A DNA stretch of 64,000 bases from Fasciolopsis buskii (GCA_008360955.1 LUCM01000180.1:1-64000), one strand, 5' to 3'; numbered from the stretch's first letter, positions 25,401-38,321 are shown. Numbers and translations are program-made. The notes: generated by a model from the sequence alone, not told the origin.

Positions 25401-28400
25401 ATAGCTGTTCATGATCCCGTTCAAGACTGGAATCAAATGTCGTACTTTCGGGTTTTGCTAATTCATCCTTTAATTAAAGGGACAATAAATTAGATTTATC
25501 ACTTGATCACTTGTCACTTTACCGGGTGACTTGAGTCGTGTTTTCATGAATCTATATTCTGGATCATTTTGTCTACCCGGTACAAACAACACAGATTTGT
25601 AATAATATAAAATGCATTATTATTGATGGAACTCGTGGCCAAAATGAATTGAAAGATCACCCTTTATGTCGAAAAATGTAGTTCATTTGGATTTCTCAAT
25701 CGATAGCAGTGTGATCAGTGGCCAGATGCGATCAACTGATATTCAACGCTATGACTGAACAGCTACGATGAAAACGGATTAAAGGCAAGAATACAGCCGA
25801 CCAGAGAGCGTGTTCGTCGTGACGAGGCACATGTCACTGTGGAAACAATGAGTATAGCTAACGGTCACGGTTGCTACAAGAATGCCGCACGGCAGTCTGA
25901 AAAAGTTTAACTCAGGTTAGTGTATTGCAGAGGTCAGTAGTTTTTTTGACACTCGCATCAATCCAACGCACATCACAGTCCCTCGTAGTGGATCACAATA
26001 TTCCTGGCTTCCAAATGGTTTAAATAACCTACAACAGCATTAGTTGTTAGCGTTTTCCGTAACACGAAGTCACTTACCTATTAGATACTAGCGTGATCAT
26101 GTATCTTTCTTTGGAAACGTCAACGTGACAGTTTACCAAATGGAACAAAGATCCTTCCACTGATTCTTTTTAAAGGCATTTTTCACTAGTCGCAAACTAT
26201 GGAATGAATAGACTGCTCCGCGAAAACTTATTTTTTCTCTACCTCAAACTGCAGCGCAGTTAAAATGAACGAGCCATTAAATATGATCACCGGCAATAAT
26301 ATTCACGGCTCCATAAGCATGCTTCGTAGCACGGAGGTAAAATTTATTTTCTAGATACATTACCGCTACTTACGCAATAAGCAGCTGTGATTGAATGTGT
26401 CCAGAAGCACATGTCATCCTAACTGCCACATCTTGGAGTCTTCCTTTCTGATGTGGTCAAAGGCAGCAGACATATGCAACACTACAACCACTACGATTTG
26501 GCGTGGAAGCGAATTCAGGGATTGATGAGGGTATCGAGAACCGTAAACTGCAGTGAGGTTTTCCCTTGCGCGTGTGCAACTTAAGCTAACGGTTCGCGCG
26601 TGTTTTGATTTAATCTGATATCAATCTTTTCTGGAAAGCTTATTAGTTGTCAAGCAATACGCCCTATTGTGGGTTCCAAGTTATTTTCCTCAGAGACTAG
26701 CGTTTATTCCTCCTTAATGTGACAATATAGCGGAATATTTTAGTCGCTAAATAACAAACTTAAAACTGTTCAGAAAACCGTGATAATGCAGGCACAATCA
26801 GATTTACCTTATTGTGATCTCTGGTGTTGAACGCGCATCGTGAACATAATTCTACCAGATCTTACATAACACGAAACTAATTACGTTATAATATAAGCAG
26901 ACTATTCTAATGGATGAGATCAGAGGGTCATATTTTCTTGTTCTGCAACCAAACCCGGTACTGACAGCATGGCAAAAAGCAAGCCACATTTCTTGTGATG
27001 ACAGACGCCATTGTTTGTCTACTGGAGCAACTTTGACATTGTTTGCGATCAAGCAGATGGGAGTTTTCTCCAAACGGGATGCAAACATTTAGCACACACA
27101 CATTCCGATTCGAACTGCGCAGCGTTCACACTTGCATTCACCAAAGTCTAACAAACCTAGTATTACATATCTAAGGCCCAGTTTTGCATTTCAACGCAGC
27201 CAGCGAAATAATGTCTTTTGACAAATGGGATCATTTGTGGCCGCTTCTTATTAGCACGACGAAATGAGTAACTAATTATGCGTTTCAAGTTTTCATTTAT
27301 TACATGCTGTGGCTCCAAATTGTGGGGCACATTTGTTAGAACGGAGACTTTATCCGACGGCAAGATCCGTGATTTTACAGATCTCGTAAACAGTTTGAAC
27401 TGCCTACGAACGGAGACACATAGAGTCCAAAAATAAGCATCAAATCGAGACCTAGTGGGCGCAACTGTGACTAGGCGTGATAAACTTAGGGCGCAGATTG
27501 ACATCAGTAATGAACGAACAGAGGTTTGCTCGGAGAACGCAAACTTCTCACGGATAAGGCAATTAGACGGCCGCTGGTATTAGTTGTTTTCCTGGAGCTG
27601 CCAGTGTTACCATCATTAATGTTTTACACCAACCGTTTACCGAATAAGAGTGGTTCAGGACAATTTATCTTAGTCGCGGTTGGGCTAATTGTTTCTCTTT
27701 TATATCTCTAGGTGTAACATTGTATACAGTTGTACTCAAAGGAGTTCGCATCACCAAACAAAAATGAGACTATTTTCTGAAAATGTGAATTTTCGCTGGT
27801 TTTGCTGCCTAAAGAAGGAAAACAAATTTGACAAAAATCGATGAATCTATAGTCCGCTAAATTTATTGGTGATGTGTAGCAAACTAGAAAGGAAAATCCT
27901 ATTTCAAATGTTGTCCTCTGATTTGGCTGTGAATTTCCAACATTTAATACCATTTCGTGAAACTTTATCCTAAAGCCCCGGTAGTGGTTTTTCTGCAAAG
28001 TCTTTGAAACAGCTAAATTGGTAGTGAATAACGATGCATTTTTATTTCAATCCTCCGGAGAGCGAATGAAAAAGGCAAATAGGTGCCATTGTCACAGGTG
28101 TTCTTACAAATTGCCTATCACGTTCAGTAATTGGCATGCCAATGTTCACCCAAAAGTGTGTCGATAATCCGATATCCGTACGTTCCGATCTGCCACCGGA
28201 TCTGCACTTGACCATTGGTGCCATTCCCAAAAACTTACAGAAAACATGTACAGACGCATTTCTACCACAACTTTGCCATTCATATTTATTAGTCTAGTAT
28301 TTACTTGGTGCGCAACAGGGTCCCTCACGGGGCCCTAATAATTAGGTGCCTTTTACGATTCGATCTTTGGCCCCGCCGACTAGTTATTCGTTCATGCAAA

Positions 28401-28493
28401 TTGTAGATGTGAATCACAGGAAGCATACCCACAGTCGCTTCCGAAATACAAATTTATTCCCTTCACTTTGCAATTGCATTATTCCTCTTACAG
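22438..28493. other. No recognisable gene
   Basis: The most protein-like frame is 27163-27504 on the minus strand, 113 codons from a true ATG, basic, with no recognised domain and a length compatible with chance. A short perfect stem (gaggtg-gat-cacctc) lies at 24259-24273. No element or RNA gene was recognised. Confidence 0.5.
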
Positions 28494-28612
28494 TCTTCTT
28501 GCCTCATGGTTAGTCATGCCATCAAATCACGAGGATCGCATTAAAAATTCCAAAGAAAGCGTGAAGCGTAAAAATTTCGTGCAAGAATCCATAGTTTTAA
28601 TCTGCGACGGTA
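28494..28612 (+). CDS. Exon-like segment, unknown protein
   Basis: The segment is preceded by a long pyrimidine-rich tract and acceptor (attcctcttacag) and followed by a consensus donor, GTAAGT, at 28613. Across its 119 nt one frame is fully open and reads as a charged peptide (for example HEDRIKNSKESVKRKNF), continuing open to 28692. Phase: one base before the first full codon and one left over at the end. No family is recognised. An isolated splice-bounded open segment of this size can arise by chance in 64 kb. Confidence 0.2.
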
Positions 28613-29280
28613 GTAAGTCGATTTTTAACTCGAAGGATACTCGTAGTATTCTTCGACTAACAGTATACCTCGGAGAATTCGGTTTCCAGTGACAGGTACC
28701 AGGTCTTCTGATCGTAGAATACAAGGGTAAGTCATATTAGATGGCTAGAGTTATGGCATAATATATTCATCTGTTACATCCTGCAACTAACTATCTCAGA
28801 ATATCCGTTGATCAAAGAATTATGGTTGTATGTAAAAGATACAATTTGTCAGAATCTCGATTGCCGAATATTGCCGAACCCATTTTAACTAATGAGTGCG
28901 CTGAACTAATATGGGCCATACAATATGGAACTTTATCAGAGAAGTAAACTGGAAGGGAGGAGAACTCATTTTCATTAAGCAGTTGATGAAAATTTGTCCT
29001 TTTTCACTGCGGAATAATTTGCGAGTTCTGGACAGGTTGAAGGTGCGGTAAAAACTAATGGTAGGAAATTCATTTTGTGCATGATATAATGATAATAGTA
29101 CAGGACTATTAATAAATGTAATCCGCCAACTTTTCGACCAATGTGGGTAGTCTTTCTCGAGGCAAGTCTTGCAATCCTTCATTCATGTAAGTTAAAATAC
29201 AAATTGGCGTGCAAGCTCTTTTTACAGTGATTTGTACTCATGCCAATACATCACAAAATATTTGGAAGACTTTTTCTTAG
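28613..29280. other. No recognisable gene; upstream flank of the 29-kb PLE
   Basis: The expected N-terminal part of a Penelope-like reverse transcriptase was looked for here and not found. Recognisable similarity starts only at about 29281, so the element appears 5'-truncated or too decayed to see. Confidence 0.5.
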
Positions 29281-30053
29281 ATGGGAATAGGTCACATTCT
29301 CGACAACTGTAATTCTGCGTGGCACGCTGTGGCAAAATGGCTGGCTAGATTGCTAGAACCTTTTAGACAAAAGATCGCAAGACATGGTTTCAAAGAGAGA
29401 TTTGAGTTTATCGACTCCGTGAAAGAATCAAATATTAAAGGATGAAGAATGCTTTCTTCAGACGTCACCGCCCTTTCTACGCATGTTCCGTTCACGGAAA
29501 CAATCGAATAATCTGTGGCTCCATCGGGAACAGAGGCATAACGACAAGTCTTCTGACAGCAGAATTGAAAAAACTATTGTCCTTTCGTATTTACAAAGTC
29601 CAGTTTAAATTTACCAATCAAATTTACCGCCAAAAGGACAGCGTAGCAATGGAGTTCCCAATCAGTCTATTACTAGCCGACATTTCCAAGGTACAGCTGG
29701 AAGGTGGGCCAATCGAATCGTCGATTCAAACCCTTTACTTAAACAAACGCCACCCGGATGACATCGGTGTACTCAAACCTCGACGAGAACTAATCAACTC
29801 GACCCACGCAAATGTGAAATTCACAACAGACATCGAGATGAACAGTGAAAAAGCATTCCTAGACGTACAATTAAGTCGTCGAGAATACGGCTCAATTCGG
29901 CGATCAGTACAAAGAAAAGCCAAGTGGAATTGACAACACATTCACGTTCACAGCTTTGTACCTCTCAATGTGAAAGGGAACCAAATTAGATGCCACATAG
30001 TGAGAGCAACATGGATAGACAGAACTTCAGACTGTAAAGAGAGCATCAACTGA
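29281..30053 (+). pseudogene. PLE reverse transcriptase, broken
   Basis: Block 1 (from 29281, that frame) contains NSAWHAVAKWLARLLEPF, a well-known PLE reverse transcriptase segment, then stops at 29443 and 29509. After a +/-1 shift, block 2 carries the fingers/palm segment VQFKF...IYRQKDSVAM, then EFPISLLLAD (family pattern GSPLGPLLAD; the G is replaced by E), then HPDD in place of YVDD with both aspartates kept. It then gives NVKFTTDIE and FLDVQLSRR, and after a stop at 29931 the thumb-like HSFVPLNVKGNQIR. Between HPDD and the NVKFT segment some 20 residues usual for the family appear to be missing. All of this is seen by eye against remembered family patterns. It is not functional. Confidence 0.85.
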
Positions 30054-30117
30054 AAATGTCTTCTCAAGAAGGTTAAATAATAAGTTACTAGAGACAGAAG
30101 GGGAGAATCCCAGGAAG

Positions 30118-30618
30118 CCGGTGGTGAAGAAAAAAACGAGTATACATATCTCTGTCATTCAAAGGTGACAAGCCAGTGGAGATAGCACGAAGAAAACTGA
30201 TTAGCGCTATCACTAGGGCATTTTACACAGCCGAGCTTCGAATCCTGTTCAAGCCCCACTCCGTAGTGTCATTAAGGTTGGAAGACAAAACTCCTGATTC
30301 TGCAGTCTTGTTTTGTGTTTATTTATTCACATGTTCCTGTGGAACAATGCACATCGGCCGCACGACCAGACGCTTGTCTGAACGCACCCGCGAACACCAC
30401 TCTGCATGGTTGTGCACTGGAACAATTAAGTCACACCTAGCACAGACACAATCACACCGTGAATGACGCAAGATGCCGGACGCTGTATAGGGTCAGGGTG
30501 TCAATAATCTAGGTTTGCAGTGTCGCCCTTGAGCACTGAGGCAGCTGTCGCGATCTGTCTTCACAATCTTACACTGCGCTATCAAAAACCATTTGTGGTT
30601 ACCCTTCAACTCCCCTGA
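30118..30618 (+). pseudogene. PLE GIY-YIG endonuclease and C-terminus, broken
   Basis: After a frameshift near 30150 the frame reads FKGDKPVEIARRK, the linker common to PLEs. It continues to the nuclease core CSCGTMHIGRTTRRLSER, where GxxHIG stands for GxxYIG (the second catalytic tyrosine is replaced by His) and the catalytic-type Arg of GRT is kept. The frame stops at 30464-30466. Another frame then supplies the usual C-terminal block (STEAAVAI...QKPFVVTLQLP) ending at a TGA at 30616-30618. The order and spacing match complete PLEs. Stops, shifts and the Y-to-H change make it inactive. Confidence 0.82.
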
Positions 30619-33600
30619 CCCACCCCACGTCTCAATGCAAACCTAGATCACAAAACAATCAACACAACATGTCCATCGGTATTCAGGTTATGCACGCAAC
30701 ACCACACATCCCTTCCCGCTTAGATTTTTATCTGACTAATCCAATCCGTCTTAAAAACAATTGCTCGTAATATATTGTGATGCTACGACATGGGCACGAA
30801 TCGCTGAAAACCAGCTTGTTCTCCAACTGGTTTTCTTATTTGTGTTACTTGTAAGTAGTAAATTAAGAAAGCTCTAACTAACTAGCCTACTATGGTCAAT
30901 GGCCCTATTCACTTGATCTTTTCCAATCTTGCCTCATAGTTCGTGATACTTTTTGTTAGGTTGTGGTCCACGTTCTAATCAGCGGTCTCAACCACACACG
31001 TACTCCAAGTGGACGCATGTTTATTACGCCTTTGTCCTGTATTATTCTGGAGCCGCATTTATTATCAGTGGATGTTGAGCGTTGGAACATGGATACAACT
31101 GAAGTACTGTCGAACATATTCGTTGACTTGTGTGTCTTGCTCATGAAAAGTATAACTAGAACCAGTGACTTTGCTCATTTGTATTTGCATGTTTTCGTGC
31201 ACTTCTATACTGTCTTCTTTTCACCAGGTTAATCAGTATTGAAGTGACCGCAGTAAAATGACCAGATGCGTCTTGTTCCCATTTAGATTTTATCGCATTT
31301 CAAGTTATTCTGGCGCTGCAAGGTCAATGAGAACCACTGTTCTTTTTTCATTATTCACTGGATCAGTGGATGCCCAGCTATACTACTAGCAATGTGTACC
31401 ACGCGGGCTAAGACAATTATTGTTCGTGATTATGGTGTGTATCCTATTCTTCAGGCCTGCTTTTTCGCCCAGGAATTCAAGTTCCTGTCAAGTGCTGAAA
31501 ATTGAACATTTCACATTATAAAATTTTCTCTTTTGCAATTCTCACAGAAAGACCAATGGGGGCTTAAAAACAGTTTCCCCAAACAACATCGTTCATTGAG
31601 CTTTTCGGATAGCATTTGACTACTAACGCTGTTTTCAGTAAGTTCGTGTTGACCACAGATTTTCAGTGACCATTCTCTGAGGCTAAAGAAGTATGCCTGT
31701 GTACTAATGATCAAAAATATACCGAAAGTAGGCCGCCATTAGGCAAAACCCCAAATTTACCCACTACTGCCTAAACAGAAACCGGAAATTTGAGTCACTG
31801 TGTAACTGACACTAAACAGTTTTAAAATGTCATCGCCCTAACACTTATTACCAAAAGGAGGTTTACGAAAGACTTAGTACAGTTGTACAGATAACATTGT
31901 AGGTTACTGCGAATTACCATAGACCGGATTATCCACTTTTTATAAAACGTCATTGGTGACAGCGTACATTAAAATGTTCGGTGAAATGGCTTTTCGTGAA
32001 AACCAAACTAGCCAGATTGAAATAAATTCGATCTTTTGATCTTTATAACTCAATATCGGTGCTTTTCTCAAAAGAATCAGAAGCTCTATACACTGAAGAA
32101 TAAACGACTTATCACACATCCAGCCAAAGAAGCCCTGCCCTCAGATTGCTCCCTGACAGCCAATTTGAGGACCATACCATAAAGTAGTTATAGCCCCACA
32201 AAGAGGCGAATAAAGTTTGAGCGTGCACTTCAGAAGTGCGTGACAGATAAAATTTTCGTAAGGCAAGAGTTTTCTTTTGCTCGGTAAGATCAAACACTTT
32301 CATTGCGACTGGAATGAAGGTGTGTTCTACTAAGTAATGAAGAGACTCCAATGGATTTATTCTATTTCACGTATTTCAGCTTTAGCCGTAATTGTAACTT
32401 CCTTGTATCCAACACTCAATCATGCTATTATGGAAAATATACTGATGTTTACTAGCGGTTTATTGGGGCACAAGTATTTCGGAAATGTGTTACATATTTT
32501 GAGAAACTTTGCATGATCGTTCTGAAAACAACCTCAGATATGTCCAGTTAGGGTGACGAATTTTCCAAGTTTGCGTCTTCATTCGAAAATCTTCATAACT
32601 TTATCAAGTCTTGGAGTATAAGGGAACGTTTGTGACTCAGACTGTCCATATAGGTGAAAAAGTCGGTAGCCGTGACATAAGTTCCGAAAATTTCTTCTCA
32701 CTTCCATAGTTATTGACTCCAACTGTTCGATAATGTTCATCAACCTAGGCCTTGCGATGCACGGAAAGCAAGCTGATGTTTTCCATTCTCTTTCATTCTG
32801 TTGGTGGATACTTGGTAAATCAATAAAAACTTGAGGTATTATTCCGAAAAAATGTAAAGGCAATATATCGTTTGATCAGAGATAAATGATGATTTCCAAA
32901 TGATTTCCGAAATTACCATATGAATGAATACAACCCCAGGAAGATGTTTTGTATTTACTGTGGACATGATCTGTGCTCTGCTGTTTGTTTTCCTAGTCCC
33001 CTTAACACAAAAGGGGATATCTTTGGCATTTCGGTTTCTGCAAAATAGCTCGATTTAACGTGCTATTATTTTAACATCACACTGCAGCACTCGAAAATGA
33101 ACGTGATTCAGCTCGTATCTTGGGGTTAATTAGATTGGGTGTTTGAAGTGTGGCGAAATCCATCTTACAAAAGTCACTTAATTTTCCGGGTGATGATTGC
33201 CTCGGTATCCACCTGTTGTCATCGTCTATGAAAAACCGATGAATACTTCACGAATGAGTTTGATCGTTACGCGATCCGGGATTGACAGATCATTTCTAAT
33301 GTGTCTGAACAATATACACAAGCCCAATTTCATCGGGCATCAAACATAAAGCTTCGTTTAGTCCAGACAAATCACAAGATTTTTGTTAGGCCGAGTCCTT
33401 TGATTTTATTTTATCTGGACTCTGCACAAGCCTGTATATTTTGTTCGAAACAGCGACAGCTATTTTCAAACTGCTTGATCTTGTCGGAAATTTATCCTAT
33501 TTCTATTCATCTAACCGGACTGCAAATCGACTGAACTTTGTCAGCTTCATGCTAGATGATTCTAGGAAACTACGTTAGGAGCAAGAACTATCCCTATTCC

Positions 33601-36600
33601 ATATAGATTTCCATCTGCCGAATACCAAATATGCTGACTTGATCCTTTAGACCTTTTCCAAGATTATTTTCTACTGTTAGGCAGAAGTACTATCCCTAAT
33701 TCACAATTATGTTTCAGATTATAGGCTGGGACTAACGGATGGAAGGACGCATTTTTGAAGGAAATTGCTCATGATGACCCAGTCATTAGAGATCTGCTTT
33801 CAGCACTTAGCGGCCAGTTGGGTCATGTGTGCCGTGAATCGAGAAATTCGCGAGCCGCATTCTGCTGGATCAAAATTTATTATGTATCAGCCATAATAAC
33901 ATTCCAATGGGGGTGAAAGTCCCGTTAGTGACTAATGAGAGCAACGACCAGCTCCACAATAAGTGAAACCACGGGAGTGATAATAAAGAACACGTAATGT
34001 TCAAACAAATTTCCGGAGTCAATCACACACGATAACCTGGGAGGTTAAGCATATAAAGAGAATCACACTTAAATCGGAATTAAGGATTGTGATGATTCCA
34101 ATGATCATGTCTACGGAATGGCTTGACCGGCAAGAACAAAATCGCCCCCTTTAGGGTTAATAAGAATGATGGGCCATCCAGTTTTAAAAGCACCTATTAA
34201 GAATGATTAATTAACAAACTGGAAGATTTAATTCAAGGAAATAAATCAAAATAGGGGGGAGAATAATGAGAACAAATGAATTGACTCCCACAAGTCACAC
34301 TTTGTTTGGCATACGGATCATGTACATTAAAAAGACGCAATGATTGTTAGAATCAGAGATTGACCGACAACAGCCGTATTCGAATCCTAGGAATTCGTGT
34401 TCAATTACAGCAACTTTCATCATTTAACCAAAAATGGTCACGGGAAGTACTTCAAAGGTCGTCACATCCCAACTACGTCATACTATTTGTCACAGCCGCA
34501 TGATTCTTCGTGTAGTTTATCTGATAAAAATACAATCATTCCAAGACTGTGACCAAATCTGAAGCATTCGATTATCTTACAGACTGGTAGGTTCTGGCGG
34601 TAGATTTTCACGTACACGCCGTCAGGGAAACAAAAACAGTCGTGAGATACAGTCGATTTGGCTGTGAAGCACTTTCCAGCCGAATGTGTCCAGTTGATAA
34701 TCGGTGCTAATCCACCTGTATTCTCTGGTAACCTGACTCCATGCATTGTAATGGGCAGGTTGGCAATCGAAGCATTTGTTCGGATGCACAAGTTACATCA
34801 CTGTTATCGTTCTAGGAATCTGGTTCCCTCAACTCTGGCAAAGGGTACACAACCGGCGATTCAGAGGAAGAGGGAAGCAAGTGAATAAAATTTTTCTCGA
34901 TAAACTCAACAAGGACGACATAAAACCAACATAGTTGCGCTTGCATTTAATTGACCACAAGACATATGGTAGAGGTATAAGATTTGACTAAGATACTTCA
35001 AGTTGATATGGCAGAAACGAATATTGTTTTGCTGCAATCAAAAATAACAAGGACCGAGTTCTTATCCATTATAACCGTGGGCTGAAGAAACGTCACCTGA
35101 CTGCATTTCGCTGCATTATATCCTGCATCCAGCTATTATTTCTGGCTTTCTAGGCTAACCTTTTGTGTGGACTTTAGGTTTTGCTTCAGGAAAGAGCGCG
35201 AGTGACAGAAATAACTGGAACCGCATCACCCTCATTCTCGAGCAGACATTTCGTGTGCTATACACGTGACCTTCGAACAAGATATTTTGGGGTAAATGGA
35301 TTGAAAAAAGTACAATCCCATTATCGGCTATTGTGGTGCTAACCGTGTACAAATTCGGATTAATTCAATTTCACAACCTCAAGTAACCTTAGTTTGGCAC
35401 GTTTGCTTTTGTTTGATTTCATTTTCTCTGGCATTCGTTCCACATGATCCCAAATAAAATTGCCAGATATGAAGTACGCCACTAATCTCCTGATCAAGCA
35501 GATTCAAGGGACCAACGCTAATGGAACATGATAGTAGTTGGGTAGATGTTTTATCCCGAACAATGGACTGAGTAAATCCGTAATGCGTGACATAGCTGAC
35601 AAGTAGATGAAATATCCTAATGGATCTTCCCCAAGAATGTTATTCACATTCAAACAGTTCAATCGAACAGATTAATTATTCTTGAGATAGCCTGGAACAG
35701 AGATATGATCCACGAGTTATTATGTGAAGCAACGATTAGCTTGACATAACAAAGGGATCAGTTAATCTTGTTGTTCAGCAATAGAGTGTGATTGATTCAC
35801 GCATTATATTTCAATAATAGGATCACTAACGATGCAACACTGGCACTGTTCCCCACAACTAAAGTTGCCTAGCAACGCAGCATGATAACAGTACAGAAAG
35901 CAGAAAATTCGATGCTGATTTAGTTCAGAATATTGTGGCCTGTCTAAAGATGGTATTACAAAAGAAGAGGATTGATCGACAATTCCCCGTTTGTACATGC
36001 GACCCATTTAGAACCAAAGAGATTTCCTATATTGTCTCAAAACGGGGACAAAAACTAAATAAACCAACAATTTTGTTGGTAAACGCCAAACGAACTCCGA
36101 ATGATTGAGTGTAATAGAAAATTTTCGAAAAATTTGAAAATCACGCCCTTTTTTCCTGCCAAAAAGAACGCGGCACAGGGTAGAACACCGCGCTGTTTAA
36201 AATTGACGCGGTTGAAAAAAGTATTTTCGGTTATCCAAAGCTGTGAATTTGGACATAAATATTCTCCCGCTACGTTCCGTTGGACGAATCAGGTAATTTT
36301 TCCCGCCAATCATATTTAGCTTCAACAAGGGTTCTCACCATTAGTGCCGAACCCTAAGGTCCACATAGTCTTTTTCGGATGCCTTCCACCGGGTAATTTA
36401 TTTGGATGTTGTTCGACGTGGACAGATCAAGTTGCGTCTTCTAAGAATATTAACCTGCTACACTCAACTGGTTAGAAAGCTACCATGAAACATTGACTGT
36501 GCGAGCAGGATGTATTAAAACGGTTCAAGCATTCTGTAGGAAAAAAATTTTCTTCGACCAATAACCGGTTGTCTCCTTTAACCAACTGCCGCATAGTAGG

Positions 36601-36925
36601 TTCGGATAAAAGCCTCATCGTTGAACCGAAGCAGAAATTAATTAATTGTCAAATACCATAATGCCGATTAACCGTGTCAAGCAGAGAAGATAAATGTATT
36701 ACCGCCGTTGTATTCGGCGGACTGCATAAATGGTATAAATACAGTAAGCTACCAGGAAATGTCTGAAAATGTCCACTGTCCTGCCAAGGCAGTTGAAGGG
36801 AAGGACACACAGGTCTCTCATCTTTTCACTTCCCTTACTAATGAAATAACACTGTGCATAATTTTTTAGGAATGGATCTTCTGCCATCAGAGAGTTGCCA
36901 AGTGGGGAAGTTGACCGGCAGTGGG
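30619..36925. other. No recognisable gene
   Basis: The frame 34483-34791 (minus, 102 codons) has many cysteines and looks protein-like, but an in-frame stop sits immediately after the only nearby upstream acceptor, so it is not supported as an exon. A good acceptor at 31227-31228 (tcttttcaccag) opens onto only about ten codons. Frames at 32112-32351 and 32579-32863 (minus) match nothing. Confidence 0.5.
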
Positions 36926-36941
36926 TGGATTCGAATCCGCA
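36926..36941 (-). repeat. tRNA B-box-like motif
   Basis: On the minus strand gcggattcgaatccac matches a B-box with its flanking T-stem bases (ggattcgaatcc is palindromic). No A-box is found at the right distance, because the position where it would fall is occupied by the (AT)n run at 36968. It may be the remnant of a tRNA-derived SINE. On its own it is weak. Confidence 0.35.
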
Positions 36942-36967
36942 ACCTTCATGTCCATTCATCATCCAAG

Positions 36968-36983
36968 ATATATATATATATAT
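36968..36983. repeat. (AT)n microsatellite
   Basis: Eight AT units abutting the minus-oriented copy of the retroelement tail at 37026-37066. Confidence 0.9.
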
Positions 36984-37025
36984 TGATGAGTGAAAATATC
37001 TGCAGCTCAGGTTGCATATTTTTAA

Positions 37026-37182
37026 AGTTGAGAAGGCGTACACTGAGGTAATACGTTTATCGTGACAAAACCGAACGGAACTGGCGATCCCATTCAATCA
37101 CTCATTCACGCTTGACAACGAGTCCTATTTTGGATCGAAACGTCACGATAAAAGTATTAACTCAGTGTACGCCTTCTTAACT
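37026..37182 (+). repeat. Two inverted copies of a retroelement tail
   Basis: Bases 37026-37066 and 37142-37182 are 41-base inverted repeats matching at 38 positions, separated by 75 bases. The spacer plus right arm is homologous to 62079-62197, where the same sequence directly follows the C-terminal coding end of a GIY-YIG-type retroelement. The left arm is therefore best read as a second tail in opposite orientation. Each tail runs outward into a microsatellite: (AT)n on the left at 36968, (CT)n(TA)n on the right at 37183. Penelope-like elements are known for such inverted, partly duplicated terminal arrangements (pseudo-LTRs). No coding remnant of the element was found here. Confidence 0.8.
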
Positions 37183-37199
37183 CTCTCTCTCTGTCTATA

Positions 37200-37231
<32 letters not shown>

Positions 37232-37233
37232 CA
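37183..37233. repeat. Compound (CT)n(TA)n microsatellite
   Basis: A short CT run followed by TA repeats with one interruption (acat), immediately downstream of the tail copy. The paralogous tail at 62 kb is also followed by a TA-rich repeat at 62199, so the repeat may belong to the element's 3' end. Confidence 0.92.
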
Positions 37234-38321
37234 AACGTGGCTTCTAACTTTGGACGGGTACCACTCTTCAACAAGCAAAAATGCACGAGAATTGGGAGGT
37301 TGCAAGTATCACGAAAAATACAGTTCCCGGTCTCTGTGAAGCTTTTTTGTTACATACATGAAACATGAGTACATTGGAATGGGCACAACCCACAGCTTCT
37401 AGGGCCCATTATATAAAGGGGGAGGGGACCGTCAGCCACGACCCTGAAACTTGGAGTGGCATGATACCACATAATATCTCAATAGGTCTGGTGTAATAAT
37501 GCGCCAAGTGACAGTCGTTTGCTGTCGTCCACCAAAATGATCGGCGAATCTGGAATTCGATCTTGTGATTTTTTTGAGTTGACAGATGCTTACTCCACTT
37601 GACAAGAGCTTAATCTCAGGTAAGCGGTTTGTGATCAAAAAGGTCAATTTATTCTTATGAAATTAGGTTACACTGACTCCCATGGACGAACAAAGAGAAC
37701 GAATATTTTGAATGTCCCGTGTGATAATTAGCACTGTTGAATACGGTCCCATTACGACCAGAAAACTATCGTCAGTAAGCAACTATGGATGACCGTTACT
37801 GGTTGGGGAACGAAAGTAGCCCTTCTCGAAACAGGTCTTGTTTAGTTAACGTATTTTTATGCGTTATTTCATTTTTTACTTCCGCAATTAGAGCTGAGAA
37901 TAATTCCTTATTTAAAGTGATCTGAAAGTTTTGCCGGAATATTTACACAAATGATCCAGCTCTGACCTCGGAGGGAATCGGATCCACTACATGAATGCAA
38001 CCTAAGCATTTTTTTTACCAAAGTTTATTTGGCCAGAAGTTGTCCTGCTCACCGTATCTTTGTTCTCCTGAAAGCGATAATAGCGAGCCAGCTAAGCAAG
38101 TCCGTGCCATGTTAGCCAGTTGTTCCGAAATGGTTGTGTTAAAAAAAATATCTGGACCAGATAAGCTCATGAATCCTCGTTAGGCTCCTTATCTGTGACC
38201 AAGACTTAATGGCTTTTCATTTCCCAAATCCGGCTGGGCACATTTTATTGTCTACCTGCTTTTTTGTGCAAAAGTTTTAGACCGTTTTTTGTTGTTACTT
38301 TTCTTTTGTTTCTGTTGTTAG
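37234..38321. other. No recognisable gene; long pyrimidine tract at the end
   Basis: Only short frames. The last 50 bases (about 38270-38321) form an unusually long T-rich, purine-poor tract ending in gttgttag, the acceptor of the exon candidate that follows. Confidence 0.5.

Larger units (their letters stand above)
29281..30618 (+). mobile_element. Penelope-like retroelement, 5'-truncated relic
   Basis: In order along the plus strand are a reverse transcriptase core (29281-30053) and a GIY-YIG endonuclease with the typical C-terminal end (about 30118-30618). This arrangement defines Penelope-like elements, which reverse-transcribe their RNA at a nick made by the endonuclease. The 5' part is missing. 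The coding sequence is spread over at least three frames with several in-frame stops, so it is dead. A 12-base inverted repeat (tctaggtttgca at 30508, tgcaaacctaga at 30636) flanks the last coding block. The ends of the insertion and any target duplication were not resolved. A related piece lies on the other strand at 8.75-9.0 kb. Confidence 0.85.

Noticed and set aside
27163..27504. 113-codon ATG frame on the minus strand
   Set aside because: Protein-like composition but no recognised domain, no splice or poly(A) context, and chance length.
34483..34791. Cys-rich minus-strand frame that looked like an extracellular exon
   Set aside because: The nearest upstream acceptor is followed at once by an in-frame stop, and no domain pattern could be matched.
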